DNA of 64,000 bases from Colwellia sp. (GCA_029938115.1 JAPYOP010000001.1:62001-126000), one strand, 5' to 3'; numbered from the stretch's first letter, positions 46,506-55,874 are shown. A program made the numbers and translations. The notes: generated by a model not told the origin, from the letters alone.

Positions 46506-46535
46506 TTGAAAAGTAAATGTATATTGTATACATTT
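46506..46535 (+). promoter_or_regulatory. Collagenase promoter with GntR-type palindrome
   Basis: AAATGTATA (46515-46523), TTG, TATACATTT (46527-46535) form a perfect 9-3-9 palindrome. It contains ATTGTATACATT, one base from the ATTGTATACAAT site at 61,202. A TTGAAA at 46506 and TATACA at 46527 could be -35 and -10, so a bound regulator would cover the promoter. Confidence 0.6.
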
Positions 46536-46567
46536 GCGCTCTCAATAACTCACCTAATTAATTTTAA

Positions 46568-48583
46568 ATGAAAAATAAGAAATCACTTTTATTAATACTG
46601 CTATCGGTAATAATCACAGGTGCTTGTAACGACACCACCATAAAAGGTAACTCAACTGAGCAGAGTAGTAATTCAGTTCAGTATGTAAAATCTAAAGCCG
46701 TGCAATCACTACTCGACATTGATCTTGAAGTACTTTGGAGTCAAGATTTTGATCACCATCAAGAACAACTGCTTTTACAGGTCAGTCAGGCAATTTCTGA
46801 GCTAACAAAAAAAGGTAACTTGGCTGATACTGATCTAGAAAGATTGACTTTCTATTTACGCATCTACTCAAGTTTTGGACCAGATAGAGATTGGGCAGAA
46901 CAAACATCACAAGCGTTGAATAATGCACTGATCAGCTTGCAGGCTATGCCAGGCTTTTATCAAATAACACCAACAACGGCTCGTTTGCATGAAAACTATG
47001 CAGTAGCGCTTTATCGTTTGTATTTCCTCGAGCCATTACGCTTATTAACTATTGATCATATAGAGCCACTAACAAAGTTAATTGAGTTATATGCCAATAA
47101 TGATTTGATACAGGACAATGAAAACAAAAAGAGCAAAGCTGTTGATTATGCACTGTGGGAAATTCTTCGTGCTAGTGCTATTTTGCCCTATGAAGCGGCA
47201 CGAAAAAATAAAGCGGAGCACCTTGCAGTATTCACTCACAAAGATACTCTCGCTCTATCTTTACTTGCTTTTATTGAAAGTGAAAATGCAACTATTGATG
47301 GTGACGATTGGCCAAAAAAACATGCTACTTGGGCGTTAGCGCAATACTATAATGTTTATAATAAGCAATATTCAAATACTTATTATGAGAAAAGTGAAAC
47401 AGAGCAAAAGCAACTTGATGATGATGAAATAACCTTGCCTGTTCAACAAAAAATGACGGATTTAGATAATTCGTTGTGGCAAGCGCTTGCAAATTCACTA
47501 GCCGATACTGAGCTAGGCACAAAGTCAGATGTTGAGGTAGATAAAAAAGTACTTAAAACGCTCTTTAGCGTGCCTTATATTGTTAGTACTTTTCGTGGAA
47601 AGTCTGAATGTGAAGAAGGAAGTTTAAAAGATCGCTGTATTGAACCAACAATAGAGGAAGCGACACCAATTAAACATGCTTGCTCTGATAGTTTATTCAT
47701 TCGAACGCAAAAAATGACTGTAGCGCAGTTAGAAGACTCTTGCCGCCAGTTGATTTCACAAGAAACTATTTTTCACGAAAAACTAGCCACTAAACGTCAA
47801 CCAGCAGCAAATGACTTCAATGATAAACTTCGCGTTGTGGTATTTAACAATGCCGCGGAATACAACAAATATGGTCAGTTGGTTTTTGATATTAGCACTG
47901 ATAATGGCGGTATGTATATTGAAGGCACCACACAAGACCCTGACAACTTGGCGACTTTTTATTCTTATGAGCATTTTTGGGTTCGCCCTAAATTTCAAGT
48001 ATGGAATCTAAATCATGAGTATGTCCATTATCTTGATGGTCGTTTTATAAAATACGATACCTTTAATCACTTCCCCAGCCATCTAGTATGGTGGTCTGAA
48101 GGGCTTGCTGAATATATTTCTAAAGGGGATAGTAATCCAAGGACGTTTAAATTTATTAATGAAACAGAGCAAGAAAAATGGCTAACCCTGCAACAAGTTT
48201 TTGATACAGAGTACCATGATGGTACAGATCAAGTTTATAAATGGGGCTATTTAGCTGTGCGTTTTATGTATGAAAAACATGTCGATGAATACCGTCAGTT
48301 GGCTTATTTTTTGAAAACAGACTTTTTTGATGGTTATAAAAAATTACTTGATGACAGTGGCGAGAAATATGAGAAAGAATTCAATAAATGGTTAGTTGGA
48401 CTTAACACTACTTTTGTTGATGTTAGTGTTGAAAATAATCCGCATAAGCCAAGACAGTTTTATCGTTATTCTTACAAAGGCTATTTGCAGCCTGTACACT
48501 TAACTGAGACGCTGCAACATATGCATTGGCAGTATTGGCATTCGAATGCACTAAAAGGTCAAGAAAGTATTGCTAAGAAGTGA
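46568..48583 (+). CDS. M9-family collagenase lipoprotein
   Basis: Zinc metallopeptidase related to Vibrio/Clostridium collagenases. The lipoprotein signal is LLLILLSVIITGAC (Cys20). A helical activator-like N-terminal half (about 60-370) is followed by a catalytic domain with HEYVHYLDGR (HExxH) and, about 30 residues on, EGLAEYI supplying the glutamate ligand. No PKD or collagen-binding domains follow; the protein ends shortly after the peptidase domain at 671 residues. Anchored on the cell surface or in the periplasm, it would cut collagen or gelatin near the cell. The hydroxyproline genes downstream support collagen as substrate. Confidence 0.87.
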   Translation: MKNKKSLLLILLSVIITGACNDTTIKGNSTEQSSNSVQYVKSKAVQSLLDIDLEVLWSQDFDHHQEQLLLQVSQAISELTKKGNLADTDLERLTFYLRIYSSFGPDRDWAEQTSQALNNALISLQAMPGFYQITPTTARLHENYAVALYRLYFLEPLRLLTIDHIEPLTKLIELYANNDLIQDNENKKSKAVDYALWEILRASAILPYEAARKNKAEHLAVFTHKDTLALSLLAFIESENATIDGDDWPKKHATWALAQYYNVYNKQYSNTYYEKSETEQKQLDDDEITLPVQQKMTDLDNSLWQALANSLADTELGTKSDVEVDKKVLKTLFSVPYIVSTFRGKSECEEGSLKDRCIEPTIEEATPIKHACSDSLFIRTQKMTVAQLEDSCRQLISQETIFHEKLATKRQPAANDFNDKLRVVVFNNAAEYNKYGQLVFDISTDNGGMYIEGTTQDPDNLATFYSYEHFWVRPKFQVWNLNHEYVHYLDGRFIKYDTFNHFPSHLVWWSEGLAEYISKGDSNPRTFKFINETEQEKWLTLQQVFDTEYHDGTDQVYKWGYLAVRFMYEKHVDEYRQLAYFLKTDFFDGYKKLLDDSGEKYEKEFNKWLVGLNTTFVDVSVENNPHKPRQFYRYSYKGYLQPVHLTETLQHMHWQYWHSNALKGQESIAKK

Positions 48584-48620
48584 TTATTGTTGAAAATCTG
48601 AGCCTAAAGCATTAAATAAG

Positions 48621-48647
48621 CGCATTTATATTTTTATAAATGCGTTA
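48621..48647 (+). terminator. Terminator-like hairpin after the collagenase gene
   Basis: CGCATTTATA / TATAAATGCG, perfect 10-bp stem with TTTT loop, followed by TTATTA. T-tract is weak. Confidence 0.55.
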
Positions 48648-48740
48648 TTAATACAGCTTAGTTATTCTTGAATGAATACAGAGCGGCATAATACAATTAC
48701 ATGACTATGCATCTAGCTCAGGAATATGGTTTAAATCCCT

Positions 48741-48790
48741 TGTAGGGGGTAATTTATTGCCCTTTTTGTCAGACTGAAGTCTAACCTACA
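48741..48790. repeat. Family A intergenic repeat, copy 6
   Basis: TGTAGG (48741-48746) pairs with CCTACA (48785-48790). Inner stems are GGG/CCC and AGACT-GA-AGTCT. The three-stem layout is as in copy 1. Confidence 0.6.
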
Positions 48791-48834
48791 CGAGATATTG
48801 CCAATTTGATTTGTGCATCCTGAGTCATCTACAA

Positions 48835-49782
48835 TTATGATATTTTTTTATACACCAAATAAGCAGCTACCAAATCACTAATCGCAGTACCAACCGATTT
48901 AAACAGGGTTATCTCGTCTGCTGATTGTCTTAATATTTCAGGTTGTTTACACATATCTGCCAACTCGGCAATAATATCATCAGCATTAAAAACACCTTCT
49001 TCAATCGGAATTAATAACTCACCTGCTTCATTTAAGGTGTTGGTTAAGCTATCAACAAATACACGTGCGTTGGTAACAGTAATGCTGTCACATTCTCTCG
49101 CATTAACCATGTGATTGCCTAAGCAATCTATATGACAACCTTTACTCACTGATTCTCCGTTAAACAAAGGTGTTTTAGCGCCAGTGGCGCAGCAGATGAT
49201 ATCAATATGGGGAATTTCTTGGGTAACATCTAAACTGGTGTAAAAGCTGATATTAGGATAAATAGCGCTAAATTCGTTAATTAATTTCTGAACTTTTATT
49301 GCGCTTCGACCCCAAATAGTTATTTTTTTCAAGTGACGTACACTAATGTGCGCATGTAATAAATAAGCCGCTAAATTTCCTGTGCCAAATAACATTAGAT
49401 GCTGGCTATCTTCTCGTGATAATAACTGGCTAGCTAATGCTGAAATTGCGGCAGTGCGCCAGTAAGTGACACTTGTGCCATCAACTAGTGCTAATGGTTC
49501 ACCTGTTTCACGGCGAAATAACATGATTTTAGAAAACAAACCGGGTAAGTCATGCTTAGCAGAATTGTTGGGGAAATAGGTAAACATCTTATTGCCGATT
49601 ACTTCATCATTCCAAGAAGGTAGTAAAGCAAAAGCATCATGATTGTCGCTATTTTCAGGCGCAAGAGAATGAACCTGTCGTTGCGGCATATGAAAGGGTT
49701 TACTAAAGCTTTTTTTGAGCAAGGGAATTAATTCTGCAAAATTTAAGCTGCTTTGTACTTGTTCGGTGTTAATAATTTTCAT
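48835..49782 (-). CDS. Ornithine cyclodeaminase/mu-crystallin family, probable pyrroline-2-carboxylate reductase
   Basis: 315-residue NAD(P)-dependent enzyme with Rossmann motif LFGTGNLAAYLL, DGTSVTYWRTAAISALAS and C-terminal LFKSVGTAISDLVAA. In hydroxyproline-using bacteria members of this family reduce delta-1-pyrroline-2-carboxylate to L-proline. Here the gene is in one strand-wise group with a trans-3-hydroxyproline dehydratase (51000-52103), which makes exactly that substrate. Reductase function is therefore inferred from context; true ornithine cyclodeaminase activity is the alternative. Confidence 0.8.
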   Translation of the reverse strand: MKIINTEQVQSSLNFAELIPLLKKSFSKPFHMPQRQVHSLAPENSDNHDAFALLPSWNDEVIGNKMFTYFPNNSAKHDLPGLFSKIMLFRRETGEPLALVDGTSVTYWRTAAISALASQLLSREDSQHLMLFGTGNLAAYLLHAHISVRHLKKITIWGRSAIKVQKLINEFSAIYPNISFYTSLDVTQEIPHIDIICCATGAKTPLFNGESVSKGCHIDCLGNHMVNARECDSITVTNARVFVDSLTNTLNEAGELLIPIEEGVFNADDIIAELADMCKQPEILRQSADEITLFKSVGTAISDLVAAYLVYKKIS

Positions 49783-49822
49783 GGCTGTCTCTGTTTAATA
49801 ATATGACTTGTTTGAATTGGAC

Positions 49823-50905
49823 TTACAGTTCAATCAATTCTTTAGGTGATTGCGTTAATATTTCTAGGCCGTGCTCTGTCAGTACCACATCGTCTTCAAT
49901 GCGGACTCCACCCCACTCAGGAATATAAATGCCAGGCTCTATGGTGATAACGCAGCCTTGTTCAATACTAGTTTCACAATCAGGTCCAATAAATGGTAGT
50001 TCGTGTAATTGCAAACCAACACCATGACCTAAGCCTTCACCTGCGTATTTTTTATATTCACTGCTTAGTAAAATATTGGCTGACTGTTGATATAGCTGTT
50101 CGCCACTTACTCCTTCTATTAGCGCATCTATGGCGGCTTGTTGAGCGTCTTTCACTAATTGATAAATAGCTCGCTGCTTAGCATTGGCTTGACCAAAAAC
50201 AAAGGTACGGGTCATATCTGATCGATAACCGTTCACCACAGCACCAAAATCAATTAAGATCAAATCACCTTGCTTAAGGGCACGGTCTGAAGGAATACCG
50301 TGAGGTAGAGCACTACGTTCACCAAACCCTAAAATAGTAGCAAAAGATAATTCTTCTGAGCCCAATTTTGACATTTGATAATCTAACTCATTGGCAAGTT
50401 CTCGCTCTGTTATACCTGCTTTAGCTAAGGGTAAAATATTAGCTAAGGCTTGATCAGCAATTTTAGCCGCTTGTTTGATGTTTGCTATTTCATCTGCTGT
50501 TTTGATCATCCTGAGTTTTTCTACTGTTGCCGTTATCGGAAAGATTTCGGATACAGAAGAAAATTTTGATATCTCTTTTTCCATGTCGTGCCAGTGAGCA
50601 ACATTAATATGCTCACTTTCAAATAATAGTGTTTCACTGTTGTTTTGTTGTAATAATTCAGCAATTAACGCAGCTAATGTTTGATTGGCTCTATCACGAC
50701 ATATTACTTTAAAAGCAATTGCTTGCTCTTTTGCTTGCTCAAAATAACGATAATCTGTAATTAGATAATTAGCCGTGTCTGTGATTAATACAGTCGCAGC
50801 ATGGCCAGAAAATCCGGATAAGTAACGAATGTTAGTATCGCTAAATACAATAAATGCACTTTTCGTTTTGGTTAATACTTGTTGACGTAATGTGTTAATT
50901 TTCAT
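49823..50905 (-). CDS. M24 Xaa-Pro peptidase
   Basis: Metallopeptidase of the pita-bread fold cleaving X-Pro bonds. Metal ligands: the two Asp of DFGAVVNGYRSDMTRTF, His in GEGLGHGVGLQLHE, Glu in ITIEPGIYI and Glu in GVRIEDDVVLTE. An N-terminal creatinase-like domain precedes (about 1-130). Length 360 fits the short Xaa-Pro aminopeptidase/dipeptidase group. It sits between the 3-hydroxyproline genes, where it would release proline and hydroxyproline from collagen-derived peptides. Confidence 0.87.
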   Translation of the reverse strand: MKINTLRQQVLTKTKSAFIVFSDTNIRYLSGFSGHAATVLITDTANYLITDYRYFEQAKEQAIAFKVICRDRANQTLAALIAELLQQNNSETLLFESEHINVAHWHDMEKEISKFSSVSEIFPITATVEKLRMIKTADEIANIKQAAKIADQALANILPLAKAGITERELANELDYQMSKLGSEELSFATILGFGERSALPHGIPSDRALKQGDLILIDFGAVVNGYRSDMTRTFVFGQANAKQRAIYQLVKDAQQAAIDALIEGVSGEQLYQQSANILLSSEYKKYAGEGLGHGVGLQLHELPFIGPDCETSIEQGCVITIEPGIYIPEWGGVRIEDDVVLTEHGLEILTQSPKELIEL

Positions 50906-50947
50906 CGGTTAATTCTCTAAGTGAATGTGTTGTCATTGATGCTTTAT

Positions 50948-50997
50948 TGTAGGTTGTAGCTCGCTGCGACAATTATTAAGGCAAGCCTCAACCGACA
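50948..50997. repeat. Family A intergenic repeat, copy 7
   Basis: TGTAGG (50948-50953) faces CCGACA (50992-50997) with one mismatch to the usual CCTACA. Inner TTGTCGCAGCGAGC and GAGGCTTGCC segments on the reverse strand resemble copy 1. It ends 2 bases before the stop of the dehydratase gene. Confidence 0.55.
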
Positions 50998-50999
50998 AG

Positions 51000-52103
51000 T
51001 TAGCGTAATAAAAAGCCATGTTTTAGGGGATCATCTTGGTTAATCAACCATTGTGCTTTACCACAAATAAAAGCCTCTCCTGTTACTTGAGCAATAACAG
51101 CATTGTGACTGTTCTGAGCTGTTCCATAGGTAAGTTCTTCAATAGCCTCTACTTTAAATTGGCTACCTAAAATACTCTCAATGGTTATACTTTGTTGTAA
51201 AGGCACTTCATTTTTGGCAACATGTAATGCAATACGACCACTAACGCCACTGCCTGTGGGACTTCGATCTAATTCACCATCAGCAAATATGCAAACGTTT
51301 CGACTGTGAATATCTTCACTTTTAGCGTCATCAATAGCCTTTTCCTCAATGAAAATGACACCATATAAGAAGCTTAAATCTGCTTCAAATGGATGATTGA
51401 TTGTCATCGTTTCGATGATGGACTTTTTGATTTTTCTACCGTAATCAATTAATTGTGCTTGGTGTTTTGGTAATAAAGTTAACCCTAAGTTTGCGGCATT
51501 CACATAAGCATAAAAAGCGCCACCAAACGCAATGTCGAAATGTACTGTGCCAATATCAGCTACTTCAACATGTTGATTTTTGGCCAAGACGAAAGAGGGC
51601 ACTGATTTGAAACTGACCTTAGTCATAATGTTCGGTTTCGAAGGATTATCAGTAAAAGCTTGGGCGATAATTTGGCCGCAAGGAACATCAATAATAACTT
51701 CAGTTATTTTGCCTGTTTGCTTTACCACACCAGATTCAACTGCACATTTTGCTAAAGCAATTACAGCATGGCCGCACATGGTACTGTAACCTTCGTTATG
51801 AATAAAAATAGCACCAAAATGACTATCTGTTCGTTCGGCTTTGGTGATTATGGCACCGTACATATCCGCATGACCACGCGGCTCAAACATTAATGCCCGC
51901 CGTAAAACATCATGGTTTTGTTGGCAATATCGTCTTTTAGCTAAAATAGTCTTGCCTTTAAGCTCAGGAAAACCGCTAGTAATAATACGCAGTGGTTCTC
52001 CCCCTGTATGACATTCAAGGGTATTTATCGTTAGAAAACACGCTTGTTCAGTGTTTGGCTGCCATTGCTCGAATTTTTCAATAGCTGTCTTTTGTCGGTT
52101 CAT
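51000..52103 (-). CDS. trans-3-hydroxy-L-proline dehydratase
   Basis: Proline racemase superfamily enzyme of 367 residues. The first catalytic site is TMCGHAVIAL (Cys). The second is DRSPTGSGVSGR, with Thr where racemases and epimerases have Cys. This Cys/Thr pair is the known mark of trans-3-hydroxyproline dehydratases, which convert trans-3-hydroxy-L-proline (a minor collagen component) to pyrroline-2-carboxylate. Its neighbour at 48835 would reduce that product to proline. It is separated by 6 bases from the upstream peptide transporter gene, so both share a transcript. Confidence 0.88.
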   Translation of the reverse strand: MNRQKTAIEKFEQWQPNTEQACFLTINTLECHTGGEPLRIITSGFPELKGKTILAKRRYCQQNHDVLRRALMFEPRGHADMYGAIITKAERTDSHFGAIFIHNEGYSTMCGHAVIALAKCAVESGVVKQTGKITEVIIDVPCGQIIAQAFTDNPSKPNIMTKVSFKSVPSFVLAKNQHVEVADIGTVHFDIAFGGAFYAYVNAANLGLTLLPKHQAQLIDYGRKIKKSIIETMTINHPFEADLSFLYGVIFIEEKAIDDAKSEDIHSRNVCIFADGELDRSPTGSGVSGRIALHVAKNEVPLQQSITIESILGSQFKVEAIEELTYGTAQNSHNAVIAQVTGEAFICGKAQWLINQDDPLKHGFLLR

Positions 52104-52109
52104 AACTTT

Positions 52110-53882
52110 TTACTCTTTACTAGTAACTTGAGTTAGCTGAAATGCTTGCTGTTGCTCAATATCACTGACTAGCGTTCGATTGAAAATATAAAGGGCAGTA
52201 CAAGTGATAAAACCAAGCAGGGCGATTACTGCCCACATCAGCATAGGATTTGATAAATTAACAGCCAATGCTTGATATAACCAACCAGAAAGTAAGCCAC
52301 CAAATAAATTACCTAGTGCCATAGAAACGAAGTAATAACCCATGAACATTGCCGCTTTTTCTTTTGGCGCAAAAGAAGCAACATATTCTTGGCTTTTAGG
52401 GGAGGCCGTCATTTCACCGACAGCGAAAATAATTACGGAAACAGCAACCAGTAGACCACCAAAAATAAAACCGTGAGCAAAACCGCCAACGAGCATAGCC
52501 ATAGATAAAATAGCTGTGCCAGCAATCAAAGTGGGCAATGCTTTGAAGCTACCAATAAAGCGGCTAATGAGCACTTGGAAAAGAATAATCATTAAAAAGT
52601 CTAAACTTAAAATAGTAGCGGGATTCATTTGACGATAGTCTCTGCCCCACTGATTAGCGAAATCAGCACTTAATTGTGGTAATTGGTCACCCGATTGACC
52701 AAGTCTGGTAAAGGCATCAGTCAATTCATTATGGGGCAAACGAATATCTAATGTGGCTAAAGTGCTAGCTATTTCTTTAAGACTTTCTTTGCTAGCGTAT
52801 AAATCAACAGTAGCTAACTCTTTGCCTAAACGAGCAATTTCACTGGTTAATGTGTCGATATTGATAGCGGTTAAAATATCGTGTAACCAAGGGCTGATGC
52901 TATGCAAAAGATGAACTAAGTCTGAGGTGTCAATAAAGTCGCGAATAAAGACGGGTAGGGTAATGAAAATTTGTAAATAGACGGTCCAAAAGCCAGTTAA
53001 AATCAGTAAATAAACCATGAATGCCTTATTACCAACTTGCATTTTTTGCTGATACCAAGGTGCTACATTGCTATGGCTGTTTGGCTTTTTAGCAACTAAT
53101 ATATCCCAAATAATTGCTGAGATTATTAATGCAACAGCAAGCGTGATGGTGAGCTTACCACTATTGATGATACCAGCGTAAAAAGAGACCAGTAACACCA
53201 GTAAAGGTACAATCAATAAGGCTAGTCGTAAATTGCCTAACACTTCTTGTATTTCTTTAAATACTTGAGTTAAACCACTCGTTTTAGTTTGACGTTCGGG
53301 CTCTTTGTAAAAGAATAATGCAGGGATGAAGTTGATTGAAATCCAGATAGCGGCACAAATAAAGACCCACTGCCAACCATGATTTTTTTGAATAATAGGG
53401 GCTATAAAGGGTCCTAAAAATCCGCCAATATTAACCATCATGTAAAATATACCAAAGCCTAAACCACGATTAGAGTCATCAGTGCTAAGGCTAACCGTGG
53501 CAATAACAACCGGCTTAAAAATTCCAGCACCTAAAGCGATGAGCATAAATATACTCATAAAGCTGGCTAAGTTTGTCGCGTAACCTAAAAAGTAATAACT
53601 GGGAGCCATTAATGTAAACGACAGCAAGAACATTTTTCGATAGCCAAATCGATCAGCTAATGCACCGGAGATAACAGGGAATAAATAGAGGAAAAATGGC
53701 ACCACGCCCATAATTAATCCACGTTCTGTATTACCTAGACCTAATCCCCCTTGAGTAGATGGCGTCATAATATAGCTAGCAAGCAAAGTATACATTCCAT
53801 ACCATGCAAGACGCTCGAATATTTCCATTGTATTGGCCACATAAAATGCTGCTGGAAAGGGAGTAGATTCTGTATTTTTCAT
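52110..53882 (-). CDS. POT/PTR-family proton-coupled peptide transporter with a large loop insertion
   Basis: Major-facilitator symporter for di- and tripeptides. The POT signature ExxER is visible as EIFERLAWYGMYTLL, and GIFKPVVIATVS and GFGIFYMMVNIGGFLGP are family segments. Two extra helices at about 218-262 correspond to the bacterial HA/HB pair. Unusually, about 105 mostly helical residues (about 315-420) separate helices 7 and 8, where ordinary members have a short periplasmic loop. This brings the total to 590 against about 490-500. First gene of the 3-hydroxyproline group; an operator-like ATTGTATAAAGT lies 49 bases before its start. Confidence 0.88.
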   Translation of the reverse strand: MKNTESTPFPAAFYVANTMEIFERLAWYGMYTLLASYIMTPSTQGGLGLGNTERGLIMGVVPFFLYLFPVISGALADRFGYRKMFLLSFTLMAPSYYFLGYATNLASFMSIFMLIALGAGIFKPVVIATVSLSTDDSNRGLGFGIFYMMVNIGGFLGPFIAPIIQKNHGWQWVFICAAIWISINFIPALFFYKEPERQTKTSGLTQVFKEIQEVLGNLRLALLIVPLLVLLVSFYAGIINSGKLTITLAVALIISAIIWDILVAKKPNSHSNVAPWYQQKMQVGNKAFMVYLLILTGFWTVYLQIFITLPVFIRDFIDTSDLVHLLHSISPWLHDILTAINIDTLTSEIARLGKELATVDLYASKESLKEIASTLATLDIRLPHNELTDAFTRLGQSGDQLPQLSADFANQWGRDYRQMNPATILSLDFLMIILFQVLISRFIGSFKALPTLIAGTAILSMAMLVGGFAHGFIFGGLLVAVSVIIFAVGEMTASPKSQEYVASFAPKEKAAMFMGYYFVSMALGNLFGGLLSGWLYQALAVNLSNPMLMWAVIALLGFITCTALYIFNRTLVSDIEQQQAFQLTQVTSKE

Positions 53883-53930
53883 AAGACCTCTGCCGTATTA
53901 TTTTTATAAGTAGATTCAGAGAAAGTAATT

Positions 53931-53942
53931 ATTGTATAAAGT
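53931..53942. promoter_or_regulatory. GntR-type operator-like site before the peptide transporter gene
   Basis: ATTGTATAAAGT matches the 61,202 palindrome ATTGTATACAAT at 10 of 12 positions. It lies in the 155-base region upstream of the transporter start at 53882 (reverse strand). Weak alone; notable because three other sites precede related genes. Confidence 0.4.
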
Positions 53943-53984
53943 ATATTATTTGTCTTCAATAGTATATTTAATAAGTATAAATAA

Positions 53985-54009
53985 TAAAAAACCGCTCAAA
54001 TGAGCGGCT
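53985..54009 (-). terminator. Terminator of the truncated TonB receptor gene
   Basis: On the reverse strand, CCGCTCA-TT-TGAGCGG followed by six T. Perfect 7-bp GC-rich stem. Confidence 0.85.
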
Positions 54010-54037
54010 TGGAATATAAAAATTGATATCTTATTTA

Positions 54038-55105
54038 TTAGAAGCTTAGGCTAAATGAAGCATAGTAGATAGGACCACGAATATCATAAAGGTTGCCATT
54101 GAATCCACCCCATTTGTCAAACTCAGGCTCTTCATCTGTTAAGTTATTAACGCCTAATGTGACATTGCTATTCCAAGGTGTCATATAGTTATAGGACAAA
54201 TTGTGTGTCATATGAGCATCAATTTCATATAAACCCGATTTTTCATCATCACCGTTGTAATCCCAAGTTGTTTGAGCATTTGTATAGTTGGTGAAGTAAT
54301 GAATACTGTGAGCACCCAAGGTGTAATCAAAATTCATATTAATATGAATATCAGGCACATCGTGTCTACCGGCTTGGTCTTCTGAAATAACTGAAATGCC
54401 ATCATCAACAAAGGTATATTTATAAGTTAAATACTTGGAAACATTTAGCCCTAGATCAAAATCACCAAATTCCGTTTCAAAGTTTGCATTAATAGCAATA
54501 TCAATACCTTCACCTTCAGATTCACCTATGTTGATTACTGGCGAAGTTACATGATCTATTCGACCATTAGGCAATAAAGCAATAGCTGCTCCAGGGTAAA
54601 CTAGTGAAATATCAAAGCGTGGCATTCCTGTCGCATCTGCCGCTTCAAAAAGTTTTGCCCGCGTTTGTAGTAACTCATTTGAGCTAATACTTTGAATTAA
54701 GCCATCCGTGTTTAGCTGCCAGTAATCTAATGAAAAATCGATATTATCAGTTATATTCCAAACTAAACCTAAGTTCATTGTTTGTGACTCTTCAGGCCCT
54801 AAATCTGCATTTCCACCTGTTTGTGTCGCTGCTTCTTCAGGTAAATTACAACTGTCAATTGCATCACCAGCTTCATAACAAGCAATGTAGTTAGTTAATT
54901 TACCAAAGCCCTCAGCGATACCTTGGTTTAAATCTGCAAGGGGTGAAGCCCTAAAGTCTTCACCGTATGAAACACGCAGCATAACTGATTCAATAGGGTT
55001 GTAACGTGCTGAAACTTGTGGATTAAATGTGCCACCAAAATCAGAGTAATCATCATAACGACCAGCTAAAGTGACATCTATAAAAGAGAGCTTGTCGCCT
55101 GAGTA
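54038..55105 (-). pseudogene. 3' fragment of a TonB-dependent receptor
   Basis: Only the C-terminal barrel of a TonB receptor remains. In-frame receptor sequence can be read from about 55105 (YSGDKLSFIDVTLAGRYDDY, then GGTFNPQVSARYNP) through the first Met at 54982 to the terminal GPIYYASFSLSF. Signal peptide, TonB box and plug are missing. At about 55105 the receptor sequence joins the end of the DUF1330 gene, whose last codons are read in another frame through receptor DNA. This is a deletion junction. The family style (FRASPLADLNQG, SLDYWQLNTDGLI, GVNNLTDEEPEFDKWGG) is that of large marine peptide/siderophore receptors. Confidence 0.8.
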
Positions 55106-55512
55106 GGCAATAATCTTGAATCTACAATGGCAGCCTCTCTATGCCCTATAACTTTCTGGTATTGAGGGTCAGATGCAAAAGAAATAAAATTGGCGAGTGA
55201 TTTTTGTTTTATTATCATCATAAAATCCCACCTTTCTTCCATAGGTCCAATGAAAAAGTGATCACATTCGCCAAGTAATATAACTTGCCCACCACTTTTT
55301 TCTAAAAAGGGTAACGTTTGATCAATATATACTTGGTAAGCCTCTTTTCCGGTTCTTGGGTATTTAGGTGCTATTTCAGGAAAGTTACCATAGTCTGCAA
55401 TCTCTTTAAAACGAAGCAAATTAAGCATAATAACTTCACCTTGTATTGATTTTGAAAATAGCTGCCTTGCTGATTCGTCACTTGGGTTTAAGTAGTTAGT
55501 TGGCATGCTCAT
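55078..55512 (-). CDS. DUF1330-type ferredoxin-fold protein with altered C-terminus
   Basis: 144 residues. The core is a dimeric alpha-beta barrel of the DUF1330 kind (VIMLNLLRFKEIADY, YQVYIDQTLPFLEKSGGQVI, WDFMMIIKQKSLANFISFA, EAAIVDSRLL). The last residues, PTQATSSLL, are encoded by DNA that in another frame is TonB receptor sequence, so the natural C-terminus seems to have been replaced at a deletion junction. The start ATG 55512 has AAGGAT upstream. Enzymatic role unknown; related folds are monooxygenases or stress proteins. Confidence 0.7.
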   Translation of the reverse strand: MSMPTNYLNPSDESARQLFSKSIQGEVIMLNLLRFKEIADYGNFPEIAPKYPRTGKEAYQVYIDQTLPFLEKSGGQVILLGECDHFFIGPMEERWDFMMIIKQKSLANFISFASDPQYQKVIGHREAAIVDSRLLPTQATSSLL

Positions 55513-55669
55513 TTATCCTTAGATGTTATTTTCTATAAATTATACGCACGTGTTTTAATTTTACTTTTCCATTCTTGCGAAAAAATATTATGAAGAGCAA
55601 TATTGGAAAATCTTGTTAAACAATTAATGGATAAACTTTATTGAATTGAGCTAATAGAGGTTATTTAAA

Positions 55670-55873
55670 ATGAAAACGAATAAGCTAACGTTAAGAGTAT
55701 GTGTTGTCCTAACGTTTATACTTTGTTTATTTACAAAGTTTTGGTCGCAACAGTCACCGAATATAGAAACAGAGAACACACTCATTTTATTTATTGCTGT
55801 TGATCTATGCTGTTCAGTTAAAGTAGAAAGGCTTACTAAGAGCTTTTCCATATCTGTGACTATAGGAACCTAA
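55670..55873 (+). CDS. Possible small membrane protein before the AraC gene
   Basis: 67 codons from ATG 55670, preceded by TAGAGG at a good distance, with a hydrophobic segment (VCVVLTFILCLFTKF). Its stop lies one base before the AraC-family start, which suggests coupling. No homologue is recognised and the second half is unremarkable, so it may be chance. Confidence 0.3.
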   Translation: MKTNKLTLRVCVVLTFILCLFTKFWSQQSPNIETENTLILFIAVDLCCSVKVERLTKSFSISVTIGT

Positions 55874-55874
55874 A

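Noticed and set aside
48835-49782. Ornithine cyclodeaminase proper
   Set aside because: No arginine or ornithine genes are nearby, and the gene is grouped with a trans-3-hydroxyproline dehydratase whose product needs such a reductase; retained only as an alternative.
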